Origin: Poronia punctata | Taxonomy: Eukaryota; Ascomycota; Sordariomycetes; Xylariales; Xylariaceae | DNA: 64,000 nucleotides | Direction: 5' to 3' | NCBI GenBank assembly: GCA_022579005.1 | Contig: MU401527.1 | Location: forward strand, 62,001-126,000 | Shown here: one piece after another, positions 1 through 9,396 of the stretch | How the letters are laid out: each line of letters opens with the position of its first letter | Numbering within the stretch: position 1 is the stretch's first letter | The notes under the pieces: generated by a model | Databases searched by the model: none | What the model was told of the DNA's origin: nothing | The model's input: the letters and a program-made list of their open reading frames with translations, nothing else | Position numbers and translations under genes: made by a program

Positions 1-582
1 TTGCCTTTTGCGCTCAGGGGCTAACGTCGCTTTCTTCCTTGAAATCGTCTTTTTTTTGTCCTTTTGATAGCAGCGAACTATCGACTATATACTTTGCACT
101 TGCACACGTATAGCCTACTTTGTATGACGGGGTTTGAGAGAAAGAATCAGTTAGCCTCGAGGTGTAATGGGGTTTCCTAATACACGTACACGCAAGCGGC
201 CATGATCTCGCGGACGGACATATCCAGCTGCGATGTATGGGTTTACGGCGTTTTCTTGTCACAAACCCACCTAATCGGAGCTTTCTTTCTTGCTTGCTTC
301 ATGGTACCCCGGCCGCCCCGCGCGCACCATCCAGTAACAAGGGAATGTAATTTAGATAGGATTTGCGCTACGTGGTTGGTCAACGACGACAGAACTATAG
401 CGAGGTTGTGGTTTGATAGAAGAGCCTCAAAATTACGGTTGGGGTTTCGAAACAAGGTATCTAGTTGAACCCTGGCTGCCTGGGTTACGTCACAGCTCGG
501 AGATCCCAGCTAGGTACTAGGTATTATTACTACAATACTACTATTTGGTCTTGGGATATAACAAGCATTTCCTACATACCTA
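1..582. other. Gene-free left edge
   Basis: No convincing gene is visible. Open frames on both strands are under 100 codons, overlap each other in opposite directions and show no recognisable motif. Base composition is ordinary for this genome and ends abruptly at the AT-rich inverted-repeat element. Confidence 0.5.
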
Positions 583-629
583 CATTACCGTGTGGTGCCC
601 CTAATTAGAGACGATCACTGTGATGATCT
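583..629 (+). repeat. Left terminal inverted repeat
   Basis: 47-bp left end of the TIR element, starting CATTACCGTGTGG directly after a TA dinucleotide. The inner 22 bases match the right end at 21 positions and contain the partly palindromic GATCAC/GTGATGATC segment. Confidence 0.8.
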
Positions 630-930
630 AAGCTTTTGGCACCGTCTTAAAATTTTTGTAACCGTCTCTATAATCTAAGACAATTATAGTAATGTTTTTT
701 TATAAAACACTGTTTTTTTTAATTAGATAGTTTCTTAATAGGTATAATCTTTAAAAATAAAAACGATCTTAGGCTAAATAAAACGGTCTTAGCTAGCTAA
801 AAATGGTCTTAGTAGCTAAAGTAATCTTTGCTAGCTAAAGTGGTTTTTGCTTATTATAAACCTATTTACTTATTTATTTATTTACTTACTTACTTATATA
901 ATATACTTATATTTTATACTTAGTTAGCAT

Positions 931-1120
931 AGCTATTTTAATACCTTTATAGCTATACTTATACTTTTATAGCTATTTTAACACTTTTATAACTATACTT
1001 ATACCTTTGTAGCTATTTTAACACCTTTGTAGCTATTTTAATACCTTTGTAGCTATTTTAACACTTTTGCAGCTATTTTAATACTTATATAGCTAGACTT
1101 ACACTTATATAGCTAGACTT
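931..1120. repeat. 20-bp AT-rich tandem repeat inside the TIR element
   Basis: About nine imperfect copies of a 20-bp unit of the type AGCTATTTTAACACCTTTGT. Neighbouring copies differ mainly by C/T and T/A substitutions. A similar short array built on GGTCTTAGCTAGCTAAA lies at about 780-850. The arrays fill the interior in place of coding sequence. Confidence 0.65.
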
Positions 1121-1703
1121 ACTATACCTTTGTAGCTAATTTAATTAAACCTATACCTTTATAACTATTCTTGCGTAGCTAACCTAGCTAAAAAGAATTT
1201 TTGCTTATATAGCTAGATTTAGCTATATATACTAAAGGCTAGCTTGCGCAGCTAAATTAAGCTATACTTATACTTATACTTACACTTACACTTATAACTA
1301 TAATTATAATTATAATTGCTTTTTTAAACACTTAAAATATAATAATAATTAACCTTTTATACATATATATAAAATAACTTATATAGTATAGTAGTTAAGT
1401 ACTTAGTATATAATAATAATATAATATATATAAACTACTAGTTTAAACTTTAACTTTTATTAAAAAAAAAAAACCTATTAAAAATAAAATACAATATAAA
1501 TAGTAGTAATAAGTTATATATACTATATATATATAGTATAAAATATAGCTATAAAAATATTTCTTTTTTAATTTATAATTTTTTTAAGACGGTTTTTATT
1601 TAGAGACGATCTCTAAAGTAATAGACTGTTTTAGAATTAGTACTATCTTTGCTATAGGACGCGCAGCTGATCATATCCGCTTAGAGATCGTCTCACAATT
1701 TGG

Positions 1704-1750
1704 AGATCATCACCGTGATCGTCTCATACAGAGGGTGCCACACGGTAATG
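1704..1750 (-). repeat. Right terminal inverted repeat
   Basis: 47-bp right end of the TIR element, ending CCACACGGTAATG directly before a TA dinucleotide. Its reverse complement matches the left end at 38 of 47 positions. The mismatches are concentrated in a 12-bp central segment. Confidence 0.8.
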
Positions 1751-1752
1751 TA

Positions 1753-2808
1753 CCTACCTACCTACCTCCTACCTGTTAAGTATATTTTAGTTCGGTGCCC
1801 CTCGATTTGAAATTAATTAAACTGATAAGCGCTTCAGCCAAAAGTTGTCTGTTCTGTAAAACTTGCCCCGCGCGTCACTGATGCGATGCGGGACACATCT
1901 GGTGAAATTCCATCAAGCGGAGAAAAAAAGGATGCGGTGACCATGTTTTCATTACGTCTTCGTTACCTCATCTCTTTTCTATCTCCTCAGCTCTCCTAAA
2001 CCGCTCTGGGAGAATGTGGGCCCCTGTTTAACCTAGAAGCGTTTCTAGCGCAGGCCCCGGATACACATAGCTCGGGTGACTAGCGATGAACTCGTGGATG
2101 GCGGGAAAGGGAACACTGTTTTTTGTGGGTTTTGAGGGGTCCGCCGATGATGTAAAACTAAAAAAAGGATGCCAAAATCTATCAAGGAACGGGGAAGGGG
2201 AATTTATTTAAAGATAGGGAAAAGGGGAGATCGCCATGAATCCTCGCTCGCAGGTTTGCGTGTGACTTGAAAATGATTTTCTGGTCTTATGTATCGCGTG
2301 TTTTATTTCCCCCCCATGCAAGTCCAGAAGTGACAAGACAGACGAGAAGAAGCAACAATGACAAGAACTTGTATTATCGTAACCTAGTTTCAAAGTTCCA
2401 AGACTTATAGAGTCACAACCGGGCAGCTGGGCAAATACAAACAAGGCGTAACGTGCTGGCTGCTTCCCATACGTGTGCGGTAACCTACATAAATTCCCGT
2501 CTCTGTCCAACCTTGCTCTTTCTCCCTCGCGCGTTCCTGCCTGTCTTCCCTTATTGATTTTCGTTCTCGTGCCTGATTAAAGGTCCCTGATAAATCTCCT
2601 AAGCGCATTGCGTATTTACATACTCTTGCGAGACTGCCTGGTTCCCTATGAAATAATAGCCCAAACGCTAAAGATTATTGTCAAATCTTTCAAGGCTTAA
2701 ATCACATATTTTCAAAAGTATAGCGCAAAAACGATCCCGGGCTGAAAAAACCCCCCAAAACGAACCACACACAACACACAAAAGTAGAATTATCGCCATC
2801 CCCAAAAA
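1753..2808. other. Intergenic, upstream of the DUF3602 gene
   Basis: It begins with CCTACCTACCTCC, an intergenic tetranucleotide motif that recurs across the window. No supported gene is seen. The last 60 bases before 2809 are A/C-rich (repeated CACACAAC), like a fungal 5' leader. Confidence 0.45.
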
Positions 2809-3421
2809 ATGTCTGGCATGACATCTACAGGCCGCGGCGGCGCCGGGAATATTGCAGATTCCTCCAAATCGCCTCGTATCGAACCCGCAGATCTCCAGAC
2901 TCCCGTCCTAAAAACACCTGTTGTGACGACCGGTCGCGGCGGTTCGGGTAATATGGCACTTAATCTCGACCCTGCCGAGACACGCGCCCGACAAGATGTC
3001 GCCCCGTAAGCCTTTTTTTATATCTTGTACCGGTATTTTTTCATATCACTATCGAAATTCAGGTCATTTTTTTTTCCTTCAGGGCCTTTCATTTTGCAAG
3101 AGAAAAAAAGACACAGACCTTATAATTTGAAGCAATATGTATAAAAAAGGAAAGAAAAATTAAGCTAACGCGCAAAAATCATTCCTCAGTGTCGAGCGAA
3201 GTCCTAGCGTAGGCGTAACACACGTAGGCCGAGGCGGCGCCGCCAATGTAGTGAAGCCTTCTTCTTCCTCCGAACCCAACAAATCCAACTTGTCGGCGAC
3301 GGCAGATGCAGCAGGTGTCCAGAACGAAAAGGACAAGGACAAGGACAAGGAGCAACAACAGAAAAAGGAGAAGGAGCGTGGTTTTGCTGCCAAGGCGAAG
3401 GATTTCTTCAAATTGACGTAG
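2809..3421 (+). CDS. DUF3602 / Par32-like small protein (GRGGxGN repeats)
   Basis: Two exons, 2809-3005 and 3190-3421, give 142 residues. The intron has GTAAGC at 3006, a GCTAAC branch-like site near 3164 and a CTCAG acceptor. Splicing restores the frame and adds a third copy of the diagnostic repeat: GRGGAGN (residues 8-14), GRGGSGN (42-48) and GRGGAAN (79-85). These repeats define the fungal DUF3602 family, which includes budding-yeast Par32. Par32 is a phosphoprotein linked to TORC1 signalling and inhibition of Mep ammonium transporters. The C-terminal third is hydrophilic, with a KDKDKDK run and a final FFKLT. There are no membrane segments. The family call is strong. A Par32-like role here is inference from the family, and orthology cannot be judged by eye. 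Confidence 0.8.
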
Positions 3422-4084
3422 AGGTCGACGATGAGTTCTGTCGTGGAGCTTGTGCGCTTGAATGGAGCTATGTTTTTTTGTTTCCCGTTTCCTTACTAAG
3501 TTATTGGTTGTGTTTGGGGGGTGGAGGGGAGGGGAAGGGAAGGGGAAAGGCTGGTGTCTTTTTCTTCTGTCTTAAGAATTTGTTTGCTACTGGTTATAGC
3601 AAAGCAAGTAGTGTGCGCTTTGGACTTGCTTGCGCTTTTGATACCATTGTGGTGGGGGTTTTATGTTTTTTTTTTGGGGAGTTTGATGGTCGGTTCTATT
3701 TTTCCCTCTTTTATTGGTGAACACCGGAGAGAGGGGGTCACTTCACAGATTGGTTGCACCGCACTGTGGCGCTGTGGCCGGTGTAAAGGGATATCGTGTT
3801 GATGATTCAGAGGTCAGTTACGGGTAGATGCTGAGTAAAAAATTCTATTTTGAAGCTTTTGCTTCTTGCTTGCAATGCTATGAACAGCTCTTGTTTTGGC
3901 AGTCAATGACTCACCACCGTCGAGATCCTCCCGAAAACGCTGGTTTGATGGATATATAAGTTTGTAGGCAAGTACATATGTATGTAATACGATCCCACCG
4001 AAACATTGTGTTTCGTTAAAGCGGGGTAATTGTTTTCTATTTCACTTGGTCGCTTAGAACAATTTCTGAGAAGACTTCGAAACC
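3422..4084. other. Intergenic between the DUF3602 and GNAT genes
   Basis: T-rich 3' flank of the DUF3602 gene, including a G-rich stretch at about 3515-3552 with several runs of three to six G, followed by an ordinary 5' flank. Open frames here are short and built from the G/T-rich bias. No gene is supported. Confidence 0.45.
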
Positions 4085-5339
4085 ATGACCCGGGAGGTCT
4101 CAGTCGCCGTCTTTCCGACGCCGCCGGAAGCGCTCGTGGAACGCCTCCTCAGGTACCACCAGCCTTACTCGCTGCCGCTGGCACGCCGTCTACAGTTTAC
4201 CAACCAGCCGGGCGGAATCACGGACTACAGCCGGATCCTGTTCGCCTCGACGGAGCCGCTAGCCGCCACCGCTGGTGATGATACCCGGATCCCTTTTGCG
4301 GCTGCCTATCTGGACTTATCCAGGGCGCCAGATACCGAGATGTGGGTATACTCGTCTATAGAACGGCAGCAACGACTACCCAGCGAGGAAGAAGACGAAG
4401 AAGAGACATCCTGCGCCATATCTCTCTTCCAACAAGTCAAGCGCGAATGCGCCGTCTATTTCGCCTCTACGCAGAAAAAAAGAGACAAAGTGCTCATCGG
4501 GACTCTCAACGAGAATTTAAGGGAACGTCTTCCGGCGCGGACAGGCGTCGAGCTGAAAACGATCTGGGACAAGTGGATATTCCGCTCAGATCTACTGCCG
4601 GATGTCAAGTTGCCAGAACTCCTGGGGGAGGAGGGGAGGCGGTGGTATTTCGATACCGTGCGCAAAGAGGATGTTGCGTTTGCTATCTCTCGGTCGCATA
4701 TACCACGTCAGGAGTATGTTTTCTCTTCTTCTCGGTTATACCGTCTATTCTGTTTCCGTCGGGTTCTCTCGTCCATGTCTAGAGCATGGTCCGCGGCAAA
4801 GAGGGAAGGCGGCGGATTCCTCTATGAGATATGCATTTCTAAATGTGGGGTTCAATCTAATTTAGACATACTATGAAGCTGTTACCTAGCACAGCGTTGT
4901 ATTTGGACGAGGGCACACCAATTGCGTGGGCCTTTCTCGGTAGGTGCTCTCTGGAAATGGTAGAAGTGGATATGCACTTCGGGGCTTTCAAGGCTCATTC
5001 TAACTAACTGGGGGATGTCTTCTCTTGTTTGGCCCAGGTCCGGATTCATCCATCATGACACTCTATTGTGAAGAGGCGTATCGAAACCAAGGGATTGCCA
5101 AGGCTGTCATAGTGAAGACGTTGCGAGATCGCCTCAACATCTTCGGCGACAACGGGCCCCAGACCTACGGCTGGGCCGATGTGGCCCCCGACAATGTTCA
5201 GAGTCAGGGTGTGTGTAGAGGCCTGAGGGGTGAAGTGAGTTGGAGGGTGTCTTGGTATGGTTTCCCCTTATCTAGTTGATTTCGTGTTCACTAAAATCTA
5301 AAAATTCGCGGTTCTTTTGCTGACAGGCTGTACGTATAG
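4085..5339 (+). CDS. GNAT-family (FR47-like) N-acetyltransferase
   Basis: Four exons (4085-4713, 4866-4939, 5038-5254, 5327-5339) give about 310 residues; all junctions are GT..AG and keep the frame. The reading across intron 2 gives AWAFLG then PDSSIMTLY, the beta-4 strand region of GNAT folds. It is followed by YRNQGIAKAV (residues 249-258), the acetyl-CoA pyrophosphate-binding motif A (Q/R-x-x-G-x-G/A), and by ADVAPDNVQSQGVCRGL, the alpha-4 region conserved in fungal relatives. The N-terminal 200 residues are variable and contain an acidic run near residues 100-107. The substrate cannot be predicted. The last exon encodes only four residues, so the exact C-terminus is the least certain part. 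The gene ends 101 bp from the convergent HEM12 gene. Confidence 0.75.
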
Positions 5340-5440
5340 GAGCTGGCTAGACCTCGAGAAGGTTTCCCCAGAGAAATAGAGACAGGCCGCTGTACTGTAT
5401 TTTCCTATTATACAGAATATCCCGTTATTTAATACGGGAC

Positions 5441-6783
5441 CTATTGGCTGGTTAGGCGCTGAATCTCCTCCAGATAGAATCTCAGATCATCCGGCTTTAC
5501 GAAGGGAGTGATGCCGTGCCCCAGATTGGCGATCCAACCCCCCTTTCCGCCGCCAAAGCCATTGACCATTTCCTTCACCGTTTCCGAAATGGATTCCTTT
5601 GTGCCGTACAAGACACCGGGGTCCGCATTCCCCTGAAATACAATTTTTCGGTCTCCCCGAATCTTAACTGCCTCGGCTGGATCCACAAGCCAGTCTAGCC
5701 CCACAACGTTGTATCCTAGGTCACAAATAGAGTCTATCGACTGATTTGCGCCTTTCGCAAACACAATCATGGGGACGATCTCAAGACCCATCTCCTTTAA
5801 CTTGGCAGGCAAGTGTTTGGCGATATAGGCTAGGTAAGGCTCGCTGAACTTCTTAAAGGTCGAAGGCGAAAGCTCTCCCGCCCAGGAGTCGAAAACTTGG
5901 ATCATCTAAGTGATAGAGTGTTAGCATAGGGTCGGCTATATCGTTCGTTTAAATTGCGCGGCCCGCGTCCTCTAGGCGAAAGTAGTGCGTACCTGAGCTC
6001 CGGCCTTCACTTGGAGGGCTAAATATTCGACGCAGATTTCGGTGATCTTTTGCAGCATCGCACGTGTCTCGGCCGGGTACTTATAAATCCATTTTTTGCT
6101 CTCTACGAAGAGCTTTGTGCCTCCTCCTTCTACCATGTAGCAGAACAGGGTCCAAGGCGCTCCGCAAAACCCAATTAGGGGCACGCGGCCGTCCAGTTTC
6201 TTCCTCGTCAGAGTTATGGCCTTGTACACGTAGTCGAGCTCGTCGGCAACGTTTACGTCTTTGGCGAGAACTTTGTCGTATTGGCCGTCTTCGGGAGACT
6301 TCAATGGCTGGGGGAAATGAGGACCTTTTTTGTCCACCATCTCAACCACCATGCCCATCGCCTGTGGGATGACGAGGATATCGGAGAATATAATTGATGC
6401 GTCAAGGAGCCCCGCGAACCTATCGATGGGTTGTAAGGTCAGAGTTGAGGCGACCTCGGGGTCTCGGCAGCATGCGAAAAAGTCGCGATTGCCTTTGGCT
6501 TCGTGGTATTCGGGAAGGTAACGTCCAGCTAGAAGTAGTTTTCCATTAGCTGTGACAATCGTAACGGTCTAATCCTTTCTATACAAGTTTGGAGTTCAAA
6601 TACTAGTAGAAGTTAAAAGATAGAAATATACCTTGTCTCATGATCCAGATCGGCGCTCGTTCGACATTTTGACCTGCGGTCACACTCAGCGACAGCTCAG
6701 GCCATTCAAATTATTTGGGATGACGCACCCCACGCTGTCCTTAGGACCAGGTCATTCTTCATCGGCGGGAAATTGTGCGCCAT
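5441..6783 (-). CDS. Uroporphyrinogen decarboxylase (haem biosynthesis)
   Basis: Four exons on the minus strand (6783-6729, 6673-6632, 6528-5993, 5905-5441) give 365 residues, the usual length for this enzyme. It decarboxylates the four acetate side chains of uroporphyrinogen III to give coproporphyrinogen III in the cytosol. Visible hallmarks are the start [19 protein letters not shown], the active-site segment [13 protein letters not shown] (residues 28-40), the [12 protein letters not shown] segment, [10 protein letters not shown] and the C-terminal [10 protein letters not shown] and NLGHGI motifs. The first two exons are only 55 and 42 nt; they were found by matching the conserved N-terminus, and every intron (55, 103 and 87 nt) restores the frame. 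The gene is convergent with the GNAT gene and divergent from the 7306 gene. Confidence 0.95.
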
Positions 6784-7305
6784 TTTTTGAGAAAGTCGCG
6801 TGATATGTGACGGGAATTACTTTTTGTAGCTGCGGAGGACCGTAAAATGATGATGAATGCTTCCACCCTTCACCCCGCGAATCTACAAGTTGTAGGTAGC
6901 TCTTAACCACTACCAAGGTAAGTGGGATATACCCCTGTTACAAGTCAAGCCACTCTTTATCACAAGCCACGAATCTTCATAACCTTGTTACCTAGACTAC
7001 AGCCACACTATATGGATTGAGCTTGCCCGCCTAGGTTTAGCTTCCCACGTTGAGCCCATCCTGGATAGGATAGCTGTCTCTCCTGTAGCTACGTGCAAGA
7101 CGGGTAATTTGATGTTGAGAGCTATTCCTACTCAAGATTTTGTCCATTTGATGTGGTTTGACCACACTCTCCCTCGACAGGGCCGATACACCGTACATTC
7201 GCACCGATTACGTCGCTTATTATATGACCATAGGCTCAATGGCATTTTCAAGGCTATTAATTTTGAATTGAGCACTGGGGAAATCATTCCGCCCCTGCGT
7301 GACAT
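6784..7305. other. Divergent promoter region between HEM12 and the 7306 gene
   Basis: About 520 bp separate the two start codons. A 93-codon open frame at 7109-7390 overlaps the next gene in a different frame. It could hold an upstream exon of that gene, but no splice pair makes this convincing. No clear TATA element or binding site was recognised. Confidence 0.4.
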
Positions 7306-9396
7306 ATGTCCATGTCTGGACACTCACCTTCACAATGCTACCAAGCTGTTCGTCGACATATACGGCCCCATTATGACAGCATATGGATAACGGATAGCTT
7401 TCTCTCGAGTGCTTTCGAACGATATGCGGCAACACTTCGAACAGGCGCGCGTCATGGGTCCTCCGTTCCGGGGCCGATGGAGCATAGGAAGCGGCTGGCA
7501 AAGAGACACATGGGAGACCTTCATTTTGGGCAATCGCACTCAGCCGCGCCAATATGGGATTTAGCAAACCTGGTAGACTTGAGCCAATGGCAATGGAAAC
7601 CCCCAACACCGCCGGCCGCTAGGAGGCAAAAAACAGCGAGCACCTCGGAGTTGAGAACTATTTCGGATACCGTGTTGAGCCCTTTGCGGTCCTTTCTCCC
7701 GTACCGTCTCGACAAATCCGTTGACCCCGAGCCCGAAGACGAATTACTTCCACACGACGTTGTACTGACTAGTGTTGCGGATCTGTCGACGTTTTGGGGC
7801 GCGGACAGTAGTCCTGCCGATATAATAAGCGCAGGCCTAATCGCTTTGTCTCAAGATGTCTTGAATAATACACGCGATGCGACACGCTTCAGCAGGTTCT
7901 GCGATTCTTGGCAGCAAGCTTTAATAGAAGGGGAGTTTCACGGGGGGGAGGTCTGCCATGTCCTAACAGGCCTTATTGGTGGTCTCAGTGGGAAACCGTT
8001 CGGTACATTGGCTCCGAGATCCGCCGAACAAAAAAAGTTGCTTCTACTTCAGGCCACCATAGAGGGTATCGCCCAACGGGAAAGCGACGAAAATGTGCCA
8101 TCTGACCATCTTGCGTGGAATGGCATCCTTAGCGGAGTGGGCAAGATTCAGCTGAACACCCTACGTGTCTTTACAAGAGCTATGGCCTGTGTCCCAGAAG
8201 GGGATGTCAAACTGGTCGCGCCAGGGATCTTAGACAACTTGTATTCATACCTCGATGGTTTGGGGAGGGCAAACAAACGGCCAACCTTTGCTCGACAGGC
8301 TGCGAAGATGGCGGTGCCCTTGAAGGGCGTTGGTGGGTCGAATCTTCGCTTCATCTCGGATCTTGCCACGAGAAAGATATTGCAGGACGCCACTATCGAA
8401 AGCTCCACGTATACCAACATCCGTTACGGCTGGTTACTGCTTCTCGCACGGCTTCCCGGTATGGAGGTAGATTATCTGGCACAAGTTTGCGTCGCCCTAG
8501 AAGCCCGACAGCCGGCTGAGCCCCTGTCGGAGTTGGAGATCTGCCAGATCCTTCTCGTCTGGGCCAACAGCCGGACTCCGCTCGAACTGTACACAAGATT
8601 ATATAACACCCTCGATACTCACGGTACGAAATGCTATCGTGCGCTGGGCGCTCGGCTATGGGAAACCCGCCAATTCCATCGCATCACGCCATTCATTAAA
8701 TTTCTCCATATTATCGGCCGGGAGAACGCGATAGGTTTGTTGGCACAGGGGGTGGTCAATACCCAGCGAGGGGGAGCTGTCTCTCTAGCCAACATGGCGT
8801 TGGGAATGCGGAGGCCCCGAGCCGCAATTGAAATTCTGTGCCTCTACGAAGAGAGCCGGAAATGTGAGTCCAGGTTCTGGGAATCTAGACTCGGTTTCAA
8901 AGCATTGGAGCGTCTTGTTTGGACGCCCGACTTCAACCATAGACGGCTTCTAGTCTCACTCGGGATTACTCCTACACGGAATTCCCCTACACGACATTAC
9001 CACTACCAGTTACGGGCAGACAAGGCGCGACGCAGGCTGAGCAGTCATCAGATCTCAAGAGTCGCTGCTGTAGGCGCTGTTGTGGGGTTGTCGCCACATC
9101 TTTCGAAGCGGCAAGCTTTCTTCTTTATAACAAGTTGCTACCGGCATTTGCGAGAACATTACTCGAGAGCGAGCGCGCCGCTGGTACGAGCTCTCATCCA
9201 CAATGTCACAAGAAGTCTTTCGAATGGCGAACCAGGTATCACGACTCGACTGCGGTATGTCTTGTTTATTATCCGAAAGGAATTAGGGGACGCAGCGTAT
9301 CAAGATGCGTTATTGGCTATAGGTAGCCGGAGGGAGGCCAACATCAAACGTTTAAGAAATGAAGGAAGCGATATGAGGTACCGGCAATTTTTCTAG
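7306..9396 (+). CDS. Uncharacterised 696-residue protein, predominantly alpha-helical
   Basis: A single uninterrupted frame of 696 codons with an ATG start is almost certainly a gene, but I do not recognise the family. The protein is basic. It has a short Arg/His-rich N-terminus without a classical signal peptide, a variable Pro-rich linker near residues 95-105, and from about residue 140 on a dense series of amphipathic helices (for example LEICQILLVWANSRTPLELY and FHRITPFIKFLHIIG) that resembles helical-repeat proteins. The C-terminus is Arg-rich. The overall look, a rapidly evolving helical basic protein, resembles fungal mitochondrial RNA-handling or translation-activator proteins, but this is only an impression. 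The true start may be upstream or at a later Met. It is divergent from HEM12. Confidence 0.75.
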   Translation: MSMSGHSPSQCYQAVRRHIRPHYDSIWITDSFLSSAFERYAATLRTGARHGSSVPGPMEHRKRLAKRHMGDLHFGQSHSAAPIWDLANLVDLSQWQWKPPTPPAARRQKTASTSELRTISDTVLSPLRSFLPYRLDKSVDPEPEDELLPHDVVLTSVADLSTFWGADSSPADIISAGLIALSQDVLNNTRDATRFSRFCDSWQQALIEGEFHGGEVCHVLTGLIGGLSGKPFGTLAPRSAEQKKLLLLQATIEGIAQRESDENVPSDHLAWNGILSGVGKIQLNTLRVFTRAMACVPEGDVKLVAPGILDNLYSYLDGLGRANKRPTFARQAAKMAVPLKGVGGSNLRFISDLATRKILQDATIESSTYTNIRYGWLLLLARLPGMEVDYLAQVCVALEARQPAEPLSELEICQILLVWANSRTPLELYTRLYNTLDTHGTKCYRALGARLWETRQFHRITPFIKFLHIIGRENAIGLLAQGVVNTQRGGAVSLANMALGMRRPRAAIEILCLYEESRKCESRFWESRLGFKALERLVWTPDFNHRRLLVSLGITPTRNSPTRHYHYQLRADKARRRLSSHQISRVAAVGAVVGLSPHLSKRQAFFFITSCYRHLREHYSRASAPLVRALIHNVTRSLSNGEPGITTRLRYVLFIIRKELGDAAYQDALLAIGSRREANIKRLRNEGSDMRYRQFF

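Larger units (their letters stand above)
583..1750. mobile_element. AT-rich non-autonomous DNA transposon relic (TIR element, TA target duplication)
   Basis: The ends are inverted copies of each other: 583-629 and 1704-1750 match at 38 of 47 positions, with the outer 13 bases (CATTACCGTGTGG) identical. Both ends are bordered by TA (581-582 and 1751-1752), the target duplication typical of Tc1/mariner/Fot1-type elements. A second inverted pair lies inside (about 641-657 and 1577-1593, sharing ACCGTCTTAAAA). The interior is extremely AT-rich with short tandem repeats, and no open frame of transposase size is visible. It is therefore either a MITE-like element or a transposon destroyed by C-to-T repeat-induced point mutation. 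Family assignment is inference from the TA duplication only. Confidence 0.75.

Noticed and set aside
660..1620. AT-rich block considered as a centromere or mitochondrial insertion
   Set aside because: It is bounded by matching inverted repeats and TA duplications, so a transposable element explains it better.
7109..7390. 93-codon open frame overlapping the start of the 696-aa gene
   Set aside because: Different frame, no motif, and no splice pair found to join it to the downstream gene; left as an unproven upstream exon.
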